64,000 bases of DNA from Chelydra serpentina (Eukaryota; Chordata; Testudines; Chelydridae): positions 434,001 to 498,000 of the forward strand of contig JBAIAC010000130.1 of the NCBI GenBank assembly GCA_037349315.1, in the 5' to 3' direction. Made by a program: the position numbers and the translations under genes. Under the pieces are notes generated by a model. That model did not search any database. It was not told the DNA's origin and saw only the letters and a list, made by a program, of their open reading frames with translations. Below, in pieces: positions 24,533-38,700 of this stretch. Positions within the stretch are counted from its first letter, which is position 1. Every line of letters starts with the position of its first letter.

Positions 24533-27500
24533 TTCCCGGGGGACTATTATCAGCATCACAATGCTTGTTCTCCGGGGGAGTGCTATCTGCGTCTCACCGC
24601 TTGTTCGCACGGGGAGTATTATCGGCGTCACACTGCTTGTTCCCAGGGGGAGTAATATCGGCGCTACACCGCTTGTTCCCGGACGGGATGCTATTCAGGG
24701 AACACCTCTTGTTCCCAGGGGGAGGATTACCAGCGTCACACTGCTTGTTCCCGGACGGGACGCTATTCAGGGAACACCTCTTGTTCCCAGGGGGAGTGCT
24801 ATCTGCGTCACACCACATGTTCCCGGGGGACTATTATCAGCATCACACTGCTTGTTCCCCAGGGGAGTGCTATCTGCGTAACACCACTTGTTCCCGGGGG
24901 AGTATTATCAGCGTCACACTGCTTGTTCCCAGGGGGAGATTTATCCACGCTACACCGCTTGTTCCCAGACGTGACGCTATTCAGGGAACACCTCTTGTTC
25001 CCAGGGGGAGTATTATGGGCGTCACACTGCTTGTTCCCAGGGGGAGTTTTATCCGCGCTACACCGCTTGTTCCCAGACGGGACTCTATTCATGAAACACC
25101 TCTTCTTCCCAGGGGGAGTTTTGTCCGCGCTACACCACTTGTTCCCGGACGGGACGCTATACAGGGAACACCTCTTGTTCCCAGGGGGAGTATTATAAGC
25201 GTCACACTGCTTGTTCCCGGACGGGACGCTATTCACGAGACACTTCTTGTTCCCACGGGGAGTATTATCAGCTTCACACTGCTTGTTCCCAGGGGGAGTA
25301 ATATCGGCGCTACACCGCTTGTTCCCGGACGGGACGCTATTCAGGGAACACCTCTTGTTCCCAGGGGGAGGATTATCAGCATCACACTGCTTGTTCCCGG
25401 ACGGGACGCTATTCACGAGACACTTCTTGTTCCCAGGGGGAGTATTATCAGCGTCACACCGCTTGTTCCCGGACGGGACGCTATTCAGGGAACACCTCTT
25501 GTTCCCAGGGGGAGTGCTATCTGCGTCACACCACTTGTTCCCGGGGGACTATTATCAGCATCACACTGCTTGTTCCCCAGGGGAGTGCTATCTGCGTCTC
25601 ACCGCTTGTTCGCACGGGGAGTATTATCGGCGTCACACTGCTTGTTCCCAGGGGGAATTATATCGGCGCTACACCGCTAGTTCCCGGACGGGACGCTATT
25701 CAGGGAACACCTCTTGTTCCCAGGGGGAGTTTTATCAGCGTCACACCGCTTGTTCACGGACAGGACGCTATTCAGGGAACACCTCTTGTTCGCACGGGGA
25801 GTATTATCGGCGTCACACTGCTTCTTCCCAGGGGGAGTGCTATCTGCGTCACACCGCTTGTTCCCGGGGGAGTATTATCAGCGTGACACTGCTTGTTCCC
25901 AGGGGGAGTGCTATCTGCATCACAGCACTTGTTCCCGGGGGAGTATAATCAGTGTCACACTGCTTGTTCCCAGGGGGAGTTTTATCCGCGCTACACCGCT
26001 TGTTCCCGGACGGGACGCTATTCAGGGAACACCTCTTGTTCCCAGGGGGAGGATTATCAGCATCACACTGCTTGTTCCCGGACGGGACGCTATTCACGAG
26101 ACACCTCTTGTTCCCAGGGGGAGTATTATCAGCGTCACACCGCTTGTTCCCGGACGGGACGCTATATAGGGAACACCTCTTGTTCCCAGGGGGAGGATTA
26201 TCAGCATCACACTGCTTGTTCCCGGACGGGACGCTATACAGGGAACACGTCTTGTTACCAGGGGGAGTATTATCAGCGTCACACTGATTGTTCCCGGACG
26301 GGACGCTATTCACGAGACACCTCTTGTTCCCCGGGGGAGTGCTATCTGCGTCTCACCGCTTGTTCGCACGGGAAGTATTATCAGCGTCACACTGCTTCGT
26401 CCCAGGGGGAGTGCTATCTGCGTCACACCGCTTGTTCCCGGGGGAGTATTATCAGCGTGACACTGCTTGTTCCCAGGGGGAGTTTTATCCGCGCTACACC
26501 GCTTGTTCCCAGACGTGACGCTATTCAGGGAACACCTCTTGTTCCCAGGGGGAGTATTATCGGCGTCACAGTGCTTGTTCCCAGGGGGAGTTTTATCCGC
26601 GCTACACCGCTTGTTCCCGGACGGGACGCTATTCAGGGAACACCTCTTGTTCCCAGGGGGAGGATTATCAGCATCACACCGCTTGTTCCCGGACGGGACG
26701 CTATTCACGGAACACCTCTTGTTCCCAGGGGGAGTGCTATCTGCGTCACACCACTTGTTCCCGGGGGACTATTATCAGCATCACACTGCTTGTTCCCCAG
26801 GGGAGTGCTATCTGCGTCTCACCGCTTGTTCGCACGGGGAGTATTATCGGCGTCACACTGCTTGTTCCCAGGGGGAATAATATCGGCGCTACACCGCTAG
26901 TTCCCGGACGGGACGCTATTCAGGGAACACCTCTTGTTCCCCGGGGGAGATCTGCGTCTCACCGCTTGTTCGTACGGGGAGTATTATCGGCGTCACACTG
27001 CTTGTTCCCAGGGGGAGTGCTATCTTCGTCACACCGCTTGTAGCCGGGGGAGTATTATCAGCGTGACACTGCTTGTTCCCAGGGGGAGTTTTATCCGCGC
27101 TACACCGCTTATTCCCAGACAGGACGCTATTCACGAAACACCTCTTCTTCCCAGGGGGAGTTTTATCAGCGTCACACCGCTTGTTCCCGGGGGAGTATTA
27201 TCAGCGTCACACTGCTTGTTCCCGGACGGGACGCTATTCAGGGAACACCTCTTGTTCCCAGGGGGAGTATTATCAGCGTCACACTGCTTGTTCCCAGGGG
27301 GAGTAATATCGGCGCTACACCGCTTGTTCCCGGACGGGACGCTATTCAGGGAACACCTCTTGTTCCCAGGGGGAGGATTATCAGCATCACACTGCTTGTT
27401 CCCGGACGGGACGCTATTCACGAGACACTTCTTGTTCCCAGGGGGAGTATTATCAGCGTCACACCGCTTGTTCCCGGACGGGACGCTATTCAGGGAACAC

Positions 27501-29013
27501 CTCTTGTTCCCAGGGGGAGTGCTATCTGCATCACACCACTTGTTCCCGGGGGACTATTATCAGCATCACACTGCTTGTTCCCCAGGGGAGTGCTATCTGC
27601 GTCTCATCGCTTGTTCGCACGGGGAGTATTATCGGCGTCACACTGCTTGTTCCCAGGGGGAATTATATCGGCGCTACACCGCTAGTTCCCGGACGGGACG
27701 CTATTCAGGGAACACCTCTTGTTCCCAGGGGGAGTTTTATCAGCGTCACACCGCTTGTTCACGGACAGGACGCTATTCAGGGAACACCTCTTGTTCGCAC
27801 GGGGAGTATTATCGGCGTCACACTGCTTCTTCCCAGGGGGAGTGCTATCTGCGTCACACCGCTTGTTCCCGGGGGAGTATTATCAGCGTGACACTGCTTG
27901 TTCCCAGGGGGAGTGCTATCTGCGTCACACCACTTGTTCCCGGGGGAGTATTATCAGCGTCACACTGCTTGTTCCCAGGGGGAGTTTTATCCGCGCTACA
28001 CCGCTTGTTCCCGGACGGGACGCTATTCAGGGAACACCTCTTGTTCCCAGGGGGAGGATTATCAGCATCACACTGCTTGTTCCCGGACGGGACGCTATTC
28101 ACGAGACACCTCTTGTTCCCAGGGGGAGTATTATCAGCGTCACTCCGCTTGTTCCCGGACGGGACGCTATTCAGGGAACACCTCTTGTTCCCAGGGGGAG
28201 GATTATCAGCATCACACTGCTTGTTCCCGGACGGGACGCTATACAGGGAACACCTCTTGTTACCAGGGGGAGTATTATCAGCGTCATACTGATTGTTCCC
28301 GGACGGGACGCTATTCACGAGACACCTCTTGTTCCCCGGGGGAGTGCTATCTGCGTCTCACCGCTTGTTCGCACGGGAAGTATTATCAGCGTCACACTGC
28401 TTCGTCCCAGGGGGAGTGCTATCTGCGTCACACCGCTTGTTCCCGGGGGAGTATTATCAGCGTGACACTGCTTGTTCCCAGGGGGAGTTTTATCCGCGCT
28501 ACACCGCTTGTTCCCAGACGTGACGCTATTCAGGGAACACCTCTTGTTCCCAGGGGGAGTATTATCAGCGTCACACTGCTTGTTCCCAGGGGGAGTAATA
28601 TCGGCGCTACACCGCTTGTTCCCGGACGGGACGCTATTCAGGGAACACCTCTTGTTCCCAGGGGGAGGATTATCAGCATCACACTGCTTGTTCCCGGACG
28701 GGACGCTATTCACGAGACACTTCTTGTTCCCAGGGGGAGTATTATCAGCGTCACACCGCTTGTTCCCGGACGGGACGCTATTCAGGGAACACCTCTTGTT
28801 CCCAGGGGGAGTGCTATCTGCGTCACACCACTTGTTCCCGGGGGACTATTATCAGCATCACACTGCTTGTTCCCCAGGGGAGTGCTATCTGCGTCTCATC
28901 GCTTGTTCGCACGGGGAGTATTATCGGCGTCACACTGCTTGTTCCCAGGGGGAATTATATCGGCGCTACACCGCTAGTTCCCGGACGGGACGCTATTCAG
29001 GGAACACCTCTTG
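24533..29013 (+). repeat. 4.5-kb HOR block, copy 2
   Basis: This is the partner of 18,515-23,030. Its first 2.1 kb also matches 32,780-34,910 at offset 8,247, so that part exists in three copies. The variants ccggacgggatgctattc, gattaccagcg, tattatgggcg and gactctattcatg are shared by all three. Its right part overlaps the 1,292-bp tandem pair starting at 27,250. Confidence 0.82.
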
Positions 29014-29850
29014 TTCCCAGGGGGAGTTTTATCAGCGTCACACCGCTTGTTCACGGACAGGACGCTATTCAGGGAACACCTCTTGTTCGAACGGGGAGTA
29101 TTATCGGCGTCACACTGCTTCTTCCCAGGGGGAGTGCTATCTGCGTCACACCGTTTGTTCCCGGGGGAGTATTATCAGCGTGACACTGCTTGTTCCCAGG
29201 GGGAGTGCTATCTGCGTCACACCACTTGTTCCCGGGGGAGTATTATCAGCGTCACACTGCTTGTTCCCAGGGGGAGTTTTATCCGCGCTACACCGCTTGT
29301 TCCCGGACGGGACGCTATTCAGGGAACACCTCTTGTTCCCAGGGGGAGGATTATCAGCATCACACTGCTTGTTCCCGGACGGGACGCTATTCACGAGACA
29401 CCTCTTGTTCCCAGGGGGAGTATTATCAGCGTCACTCCGCTTGTTCCCGGACGGGACGCTATATAGGGAACACCTCTTGTTCCCAGGGGGAGGATTATCA
29501 GCATCACACTGCTTGTTCCCGGACGGGACGCTATACAGGGAACACCTCTTGTTACCAGGGGGAGTATTATCAGCGTCACACTGATTGTTCCCGGACGGGA
29601 CGCTATTCACGAGACACCTCTTGTTCCCCGGGGGAGTGCTATCTGCGTCTCACCGCTTGTTCGCACGGGAAGTATTATCAGCGTCACACTGCTTCGTCCC
29701 AGGGGGAGTGCTATCTGCGTCACACCGCTTGTTCCCGGGGGAGTATTATCAGCGTGACACTGCTTGTTCCCAGGGGGAGTTTTATCCGCGCTACACCGCT
29801 TGTTCCCAGACGTGACGCTATTCAGGGAACACCTCTTGTTCCCAGGGGGA
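27250..29850 (+). repeat. 1,292-bp HOR, two tandem copies
   Basis: Positions 27,250-28,541 repeat at 28,542-29,850 with offset 1,292 (36 monomers minus 4 bases). The markers cttgttcacggacagg and cttcgtccc occur once per copy (29,049 and 29,693 in the second). The second copy has a private cttgttcgaacgg at 29,085 and ccgtttgttcc at 29,152. The repeat runs from an agtaatatcgg monomer to the next one at the same phase, the pattern left by one unequal crossover between aligned monomers. Confidence 0.84.
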
Positions 29851-30592
29851 GTATTATCGGCGTCACACTGCTTGTTCCCAGGGGGAGTTTTATCCGCGCT
29901 ACACCGCTTGTTCCCGGACGGGACGCTATTCAGGGAACACCTCTTGTTCCCAGGGGGAGGATTATCAGCATCACACTGCTTGTTCCCGGACGGGACGCTA
30001 TTCACGAGACACTTCTTGTTCCCAGGGGGAGTATTATCAGCGTCACACCGCTTGTTCCCGGACGGGACGCTATTCAGGGAACACCTCTTGTTCCCAGGGG
30101 GAGTGCTATCTGCGTTACACCACTTGTTCCCGGGGGACTATTATCGGCGTCACACTGCTTGTTCCCAGGGGGAATAATATCGGCGCTACACCGCTAGTTC
30201 CCGGACGGGACGCTATTCAGGGAACACCTCTTGTTCCCAGGGGGAGTATTATCAGCAGCACACTGCTTGTTCCCAGGGGGAGTTTTATCCGCGCTACACC
30301 GCTTCTTCCCGGACGGGACGCTATTCACGAAACACCTCTTCTTCCCAGGGGCAGTTTTATCAGCGTCACACCGCTTGTTCCCGGGGGAGTATTATCAGCG
30401 TCACACCACTTGTTCCCAGGGGGAGTATTATCAGCGTCACACTGCTTGTTCCCAGGGGGAGTAATATCGGCGCTACACCGCTTGTTCCCAGACGGGACGC
30501 TATATAGGGAACACCTCTTGTTACCAGGGGGAGTAATATCGGCGCTACACCGCTTGTTCCCGGATGGGACGCTATACAGGGAACACCTCTTG
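29851..30592 (+). repeat. Linker segment of mixed monomers
   Basis: About twenty monomers. The first part continues the common marker block but loses the usual run between cgggggactattatc and cggcgtcac near 30,138. The rare agcagcacactg variant at 30,253 is shared with 44,123. Positions 30,366-30,592 match 23,481 onward, including the missing pair of monomers noted there. Nothing but satellite is present. Confidence 0.65.
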
Positions 30593-33255
30593 TTCCCCAG
30601 GGGAGTGCTATCTGCGTAACACCACTTGTTCCCGGGGGAGTATTATCAGCGTCACACTGCCTGTTCCCAGGGGGAGTTTTTTCCACGCTACACCGCTTGT
30701 TCCCAGACGTGACGCTATTCAGGGAACACCTCTTGTTCCCAGGGGGAGGATTATCAGCATCACACTGCTTGTTCCCGGACGGGACGCTATACAGGGAACA
30801 CCTCTTGTTACCAGGGGGAGTATTATCAGCGTCACACTGATTGTTCCCAGACGGGACGCTATTCACGAGACACCTCTTGTTCCCAGGGGCAGTTTTATCA
30901 GCATCACACCGCTTGTTCCCGGACGGGACGCTATTCAGGGAACACCTCTTGTTCCCCAGGGGAGTGCTATCTGCGTCACACCACTTGTTCCCGGGGGAGT
31001 ATTATCAGCATCACACTGCTTGTTCCCCAGGGGAGTTCTATCTGCGTCTCACCGCTTGTTCGCACGGGGAGTATTATCGGCGTCACACTGCTTGTTCCCA
31101 GGGGGAATAATATCGGCGCTACACGGCTAGTTCCCGGACGGGACGCTATTCAGGGAACACCTCTTGTTCCCAGGGGGAGTTTTATCAGCGTCACACCGCT
31201 TGTTCACGGACAGGACGCTATTCAGGGAACACCTCTTGTTCCCAGGGGGAGTGCTATCTGCGTAACACCACTTGTTCCCGGGGGAGTATTATCAGCATCA
31301 CACTGCTTGTTCCCAGGGGGAAATTATCCACGCTACACCGCTTGCTCCCAGACGTGACGCTATTCAGGGAACACCTCTTGTTCCCAGGGGGAGTATTATC
31401 GGCGTCACACTGCTTGTTCCCAGGGGGAGTTTTATACACGCTACACCGCTTGTTCCCGGACGGGACGCTATTCAGGGAACACCTCTTGATCCCAGGGGGA
31501 GTGCTATCTGCGTCACACCACTTGTTCCCGGGGGACTATTATCAGCATCACACTGCTTGTTCTCCGGGGGAGTGCTATCTGCGTCTCACCGCTTGTTCGC
31601 ACGGGGAGTATTATCGGCGTCACAGTGCTTGTTCCCAGGGGGAGTAATATCGGCGCTACACCGCTTGTTCCCGGACGGGATGCTATTCAGGGAACACCTC
31701 TTGTTCCCAGGGGGAGGATTACCAGCGTCACACTGCTTGTTCCCGGACGGGACGCTATTCAGGGAACACCTCTTGTTCCCAGGGGGAGTGCTATCTGCGT
31801 CACACCACATGTTCCAGGGGGACTATTATCAGCATCACACTGCTTGTTCCCCAGGGGAGTGCTATCTGCGTAACACCACTTGTTCCCGGGGGAGTATTAT
31901 CAGCGTCACACTGCTTGTTCCCAGGGGGAGTTTTATCCACGCTACACCGCTTGTTCCCAGACGTGACGCTATTCAGGGAACACCTCTTGTTCCCAGGGGG
32001 AGGATTATCAGCATCACACTGCTTGTTCCCGGACGGGACGCTATACAGGGAACACCTCTTGTTACCAGGGGGAGTATTATCAGCGTCACACTGATTGTTC
32101 CCAGACGGGACGCTATTCACGAGACACCTCTTGTTCCCAGGGGCAGTTTTATCAGCATCACACCGCTTGTTCCCGGACGGGACGCTATTCAGGGAACACC
32201 TCTTGTTCCCCAGGGGAGTGCTATCTGCGTCACACCACTTGTTCCCGGGGGAGTATTATCAGCATCACACTGCTTGTTCCCCAGGGGAGTTCTATCTGCG
32301 TCTCACCGCTTGTTCGCACGGGGAGTATTATCGGCGTCACACTGCTTGTTCCCAGGGGGAATAATATCGGCGCTACACCGCTAGTTCCCGGACGGGACGC
32401 TATTCAGGGAACACCTCTTGTTCCCAGGGGGAGTTTTATCAGCGTCACACCGCTTGTTCACGGACAGGACACTATTCAGGGAACACCTCTTGTTCCCAGG
32501 GGGAGTGCTATCTGCGTAACACCACTTGTTCCCGGGGGAGTATTATCAGCATCACACTGCTTGTTCCCAGGGGGAGTTTTATCCACGCTACACCGCTTGC
32601 TCCCAGACGTGACGCTATTCAGGGAACACCTCTTGTTCCCAGGGGGAGTATTATCGGCGTCACACTGCTTGTTCCCAGGGGGAGTTTTATACACGCTACA
32701 CCGCTTGTTCCCGGACGGGACGCTATTCAGGGAACACCTCTTCATCCCAGGGGGAGTGCTATCTGCGTCACACCACTTGTTCCCGGGGGACTATTATCAG
32801 CATCACACTGCTTGTTCTCCGGGGGAGTGCTATCTGCGTCTCACCGCTTGTTCGCACGGGGAGTATTATCGGCGTCACACTGCTTGTTCCCAGGGGGAGT
32901 AATATCGGCGCTACACCGCTTGTTCCCGGACGGGATGCTATTCAGGGAACACCTCTTGTTCCCAGGGGGAGGATTACCAGCGTCACACTGCTTGTTCCCG
33001 GACGGGACGCTATTCAGGGAACACCTCTTGTTCCCAGGGGGAGTGCTATCTGCGTCACACCACATGTTCCCGGGGGACTATTATCAGCATCACACTGCTT
33101 GTTCCCCAGGGGAGTGCTATCTGCGTAACACCACTTGTTCCCGGGGGAGTATTATCAGCGTCACACTGCTTGTTCCCAGGGGGAGTTTTATCCACGCTAC
33201 ACCGCTTGTTCCCAGACGTGACGCTATTCAGGGAACACCTCTTGTTCCCAGGGGG
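30593..33255 (+). repeat. 1,254-bp HOR, about 2.1 tandem copies
   Basis: Positions 30,593-31,846 repeat from 31,847 with offset 1,254 (35 monomers minus 6 bases), becoming 1,255 after a one-base loss near 31,321. Shared features include the gttctatctgcg monomer, cttgctcccagacg and ttttatacacgc. Copies differ by cttgatccc at 31,488 against cttcatccc at 32,741, and by cttttttccacgc-like changes near 30,672. From about 33,255 the sequences part. Confidence 0.8.
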
Positions 33256-34910
33256 AGTATTATGGGCGTCACACTGCTTGTTCCCAGGGGGAGTTTTATC
33301 CGCGCTACACCGCTTGTTCCCAGACGGGACTCTATTCATGAAACACCTCTTCTTCCCAGGGGGAGTTTTATCCGCGCTACACCACTTGTTCCCGGACGGG
33401 ACGCTATACAGGGAACACCTCTTGTTCCCAGGGGGAGTATTATCAGCGTCACACTGCTTGTTCCCGGACGGGACGCTATTCACGAGACACTTCTTGTTCC
33501 CACGGGGAGTATTATCAGCTTCACACTGCTTGTTCCCAGGGGGAGTAATATCGGCACTACACCGCTTGTTCCCAGACGGGACGCTATTCAGGGAACACCT
33601 CTTGTTCCCAGGGGGAGGATTATCAGCATCACACTGCTTGTTCCCGGACGGGACGCTATTCACGAGACACTTCTTGTTCCCAGGGGGAGTATTATCAGCG
33701 TCACACCGCTTGTTCCCGGACGGGACGCTATTCAGGGAACACCTCTTGTTCCCAGGGGGAGTGCTATCTGCGTCACACCACTTGTTCCCGGGGGACTATT
33801 ATCAGCATCACACTGCTTGTTCCCCAGGGGAGTGCTATCTGCGTCTCACCGCTTGTTCGCACGGGGAGTATTATCGGCGTCACACTGCTTGTTCCCAGGG
33901 GGAATTATATCGGCGCTACACCGCTAGTTCCCGGACGGGACGCTATTCAGGGAACACCTCTTGTTCCCAGGGGGAGTTTTATCAGCGTCACACCGCTTGT
34001 TCACGGACAGGACGCTATTCAGGGAACACCTCTTGTTCGCACGGGGAGTATTATCGGCGTCACACTGCTTCTTCCCAGGGGGAGTGCTATCTGCGTCACA
34101 CCGCTTGTTCCCGGGGGAGTATTATCAGCGTGACACTGCTTGTTCCCAGGGGGAGTGCTATCTGCGTCACACCACTTGTTCCCGGGGGAGTATTATCAGC
34201 GTCACACTGCTTGTTCCCAGGGGGAGTTTTATCCGCGCTACACCGCTTGTTCCCGGATGGGACGCTATTCAGGGAACACCTCTTGTTCCCAGGGGGAGGA
34301 TTATCAGCATCACACTGCTTGTTCCCGGACGGGACACTATTCACGAGACACCTCTTGTTCCCAGGGGGAGTATTATCAGCGTCACTCCGCTTGTTCCCGG
34401 ACGGGACGCTATATAGGGAACACCTCTTGTTCCCAGGGGGAGGATTATCAGCATCACACTGCTTGTTCCCGGACGGGACGCTATACAGGGAACACCTCTT
34501 GTTACCAGGGGGAGTATTATCAGCGTCACACTGATTGTTCCCGGACGGGACGCTATTCACGAGACACCTCTTGTTCCCCGGGGGAGTGCTATCTGCGTCT
34601 CACCGCTTGTTCGCACGGGAAGTATTATCAGCGTCACACTGCTTCGTCCCAGGGGGAGTGCTATCTGCGTCACACCGCTTGTTCCCGGGGGAGTATTATC
34701 AGCGTGACACTGCTTGTTCCCAGGGGGAGTTTTATCCGCGCTACACCGCTTGTTCCCAGACGTGACGCTATTCAGGGAACACCTCTTGTTCCCAGGGGGA
34801 GTATTATCGGCGTCACACTGCTTGTTCCCAGGGGGAGTTTTATCCGCGCTACACCGCTTGTTCCCGGACGGGACGCTATTCAGGGAACACCTCTTGTTCC
34901 CAGGGGGAGG
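32780..34910 (+). repeat. Third copy of the 24.5-kb HOR block
   Basis: It matches 24,533-26,660 at a constant 8,247-bp offset, including tattatgggcg, gactctattcatg, cttgttcacggacagg and cttcgtccc markers. Private changes here are cggcactacac near 33,554, cccggatgggacgc near 34,256 and gggacactattc near 34,333, all of the CpG-transition type. The end is set where the 533/534-bp pair takes over. Confidence 0.8.
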
Positions 34911-35770
34911 ATTATCAGCATCACACTGCTTGTTCCCGGACGGGACGCTTTCACGAGACACTTCTTGTTCCCAGGGGGAGTATTATCAGCGTCACACCGC
35001 TTGTTCCCGGACGGGACGCTATTCAGGGAACACCTCTTGTTCCCAGGGGGAGTGCTATCTGCGTCACACCACTTGTTCCCGGGGGACTATTATCAGCATC
35101 ACACTGCTTGTTCCCCAGGGGAGATCTGCGTCTCACCGCTTGTTCGCACGGGGAGTATTATCGGCGTCACACTGCTTGTTCCCAGGGGGAGTGCTATCTT
35201 CATCACACTGCTTGTTCCCGGGGGAGTATTATCAGCGTGACACTGCTTGTTCCCAGGGGGAGTTTTATCCGCGCTACACCGCTTGTTCCCAGACGTGACG
35301 CTATTCAGGGAACACCTCTTCTTCCCAGGGGGAGTATTATCGGCGTCACACTGCTTGTTCCCAGGGGGAGTTTTATCCGCGCTACACCGCTTGTTCCCGG
35401 ACGGGACGCTATTCAGGGAACACCTCTTGTTCCTAGGGGGAGGATTATCAGCATCACACTGCTTGTTCCCGGACGGGACGCTATTCACGAGACACTTCTT
35501 GTTCCCAGGGGGAGTATTATCAGTGTCACACCGCTTGTTCCCGGACGGGACGCTATTCAGGGAACACCTCTTGTTCCCAGGGGGAGTGCTATCTGCGTCA
35601 CACCACTTGTTCCCGGGGGACTATTATCAGCATCACACTGCTTGTTCCCCAGGGGAGATCTGCGTCTCACCGCTTGTTCGCACGGGGAGTATTATCGGCG
35701 TCACACTGCTTGTTCCCAGGGGGAGTGCTATCTTCATCACACCGCTTGTTCCCGGGGGAGTATTATCAGC
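34680..35770 (+). repeat. 534-bp HOR, two tandem copies
   Basis: Positions 34,680-35,212 repeat at 35,213-35,770. The offset is 533 before and 534 after a one-base loss in gggacgctttcacg near 34,948. The full unit is 15 monomers minus 6 bases. Each copy has one 32-bp BglII monomer with the unusual cccaggggagatct start, and one agtgctatcttcatcac monomer; these forms are confined to this pair, so the pair arose after they did. Confidence 0.8.
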
Positions 35771-38700
35771 GTCACACCGCTTGTTCCCGGACGGGACGCT
35801 ATTCAGGGAACACCTCTTGTTCCCAGGGGGAGTATTATCAGCATCACACTGCTTGTTCCCAGGGGGAGTTTTATCCGCGCTACACCGCTTCTTCCCGGAC
35901 GGGACGCTATTCACGAAACACCTCTTCTTCCCAAGGGGAGTTTTATCAGCGTCACACCGCTTGTTCCCGGGGGAGTATTTTCAGCGTCACACCACTTGTT
36001 CCCAGGGGGAGTATTATCAGCGTGACACTGCTTGTTCCCAGGGGGAGTTTTATCCGCGCTACACCGCTTGTTCCCAGACGTGACGCTATTCAGGGAACAC
36101 CTCTTGTTCCCAGGGGGAGTATTATCGGCGTCATACTGCTTGTTCCCAGGGGGAGTTTTATCCACGCTACACCGCTTGTTCCCGGACGGGACGCTATTCA
36201 GGGAACACCTCTTGTTACCAGGGGGAGTATTATCAGCGTCACACTGATTGTTCCCGGACGGGACGCTATTCACGAGACACCTCTTGTTCCCCGGGGGAGT
36301 GCTATCTGCGTCTCACCGCTTGTTCGCACGGGAAGTATTATCAGCGTCACACTGCTTCGTCCCAGGGGGAGTGCTATCTGCATCACACCGCTTGTTCCCG
36401 GGGGAGTATTATCAGCGTGACACTGCTTGTTCCCAGGGGGAGTTTTATCCGCGCTACACCGCTTGTTCCCAGACGTGACGCTATTCAGGGAACACCTCTT
36501 GTTCCCAGGGGGAGTATTATCGGCGTCACAGTGCTTGTTCCCAGGGGGAGTTTTATCCGCGCTACACTGCTTGTTCCCGGACGGGACGCTATTCAGGGAA
36601 CACCTCTTGTTCCCAGGGGGAGGATTATCAGCATCACACTGCTTGTTCCCGGACAGGACGCTATTCACGAGACACTTCTTGTTCCCAGGGGGAGTGCTAT
36701 CTGCGTCACACCACTTGTTCCCGGGGGACTATTATCAGCATCACACTGCTTGTTCCCCAGGGGAGTGCTATCTGCGTCTCACCGCTTGTTCGCACGGGGA
36801 GTATTATCGGCTACACCGCTTGTTCCCGGACGGGACGCTATTCAGGGAACACCTCTTGTTCCCAGGGGGAGGATTATCAGCATCACACTGCTTGTTCCCG
36901 GACGGGACGCTATTCACGAGAAACCTCTTGTTCCCAGGGGGAGTATTATCAGCGTCACACCGCTTGTTCCCAGACGGGACGCTATATAGGGAACACCTCT
37001 TGTTCCCAGGGGCAGTTTTATCAGAATCACACCTCTTGTTCCCGGACGGGACGCTATTCAGGGAACACCTCTTGTTCCCAGGGGGAGTGCTATCTGCGTC
37101 ACACCACATGTTCCCGGGGGACTATTATCAGCATCACACTGCTTGTTCCCCAGGGGAGTGCTATCTGCGTAACACCACTTGTTCCCGGGGGAGTATTATC
37201 AGCGTCACACTGCTTGTTCCCAGGGGGAGTTTTATCCACGCTACACCGCTTGTTCCCAGACGTGACGCTATTCAGGGAACACCTCTTGTTCCCAGGGGGA
37301 GTATTATGGGCGTCACACTGCTTGTTCCCAGGGGGAGTTTTATCCGCGCTACACCGCTTGTTCCCAGACGGGACTCTATTCATGAAACACCTCTTCTTCC
37401 CAGGGGGAGTTTTATCCGCGCTACACCACTTGTTACCGGACGGGACGCTATACAGGGAACACCTCTTGTTCCCAGGGGGAGTATTATCAGCGTCACACTG
37501 CTTGTTCCCGGACGGGACGCTATTCAGGGAACACTTCTTGTTCCCAGGGGGAGTTTTATCCGCGCTACACCACTTGTTCCCAGACGTGACGCTATTCAGG
37601 GAACACCTCTTGTTCCCAGGGGGAGTATTATCGGCGTCATACTGCTTGTTCCCAGGGGGAGTTTTATCCGCGCTACACCGCTTGTTCCCGGACGGGACGC
37701 TATTCAGGGAACACCTCTTGTTCCCAGGGGGAGGATTATCAGCATCACACTGCTTGTTCCCGGACGGGACGCTATTCACGAGAAACCTCTTGTTCCCAGG
37801 GGGAGTATTATCAGCGTCACACCGCTTGTTCCCGGACGGGACGCTATATAGGGAACACCTCTTGTTCCCAGGGGGAGGATTATCAGCATGACACTGCTTG
37901 TTCCCGGACGGGACGCTATACAGGGAACACCTCTTGTTACCAGGGGGAGTATTATCAGCGTCACACTGATTGTTCCCGGAGAGGACGCTATTCACGAGAC
38001 ACCTCTTGTTCCCCGGGGGAGTGCTATCTGCGTCTCACCGCTTGTTCGCACGGGAAGTATTATCAGCGTCACACTGCTTCGTCCCAGGGGGAGTGCTATC
38101 TGCGTCACACCGCTTGTTCCCGGGGGAGTATTATCAGCGTGACACTGCTTGTTCCCAGGGGGAGTTTTATCCGCGCTACACCGCTTGTTCCCAGACGTGA
38201 CGCTATTCAGGGAACACCTCTTGTTCCCAGGGGGAGTATTATCGGCGTCATACTGCTTGTTCCCAGGGGGAGTTTTATCCGCGCTACACCGCTTGTTCCC
38301 AGACGGGACGCTATTCAGGGAACACCTCTTGTTCCCAGGGGGAGGATTATCAATATCACACTGCTTGTTCCCGGAGGGACGCTATTCACGAGAAACCTCT
38401 TGTTCCCAGGGGGAGTATTATCAGCGTCACACCGCTTGTTCCCAGACGGGACGCTATAGAGGGAACACCTCTTGTTCCCAGGGGGAGGATTATCAGCATC
38501 ACACTGCTTGTTCCCGGACGGGACGCTATACAGGGAACACCTCTTGTTACCAGGGGGAGTATTATCAGCGTCACACTGATTGTTCCCGGACGGGACGCTA
38601 TTCACGAGACACCTCTTGTTCCCCGGGGGAGTGCTATCTGCGTCTCACCGCTTGTTCGCACGGGAAGTATTATCAGCGTCACACTGCTTCGTCCCAGGGG

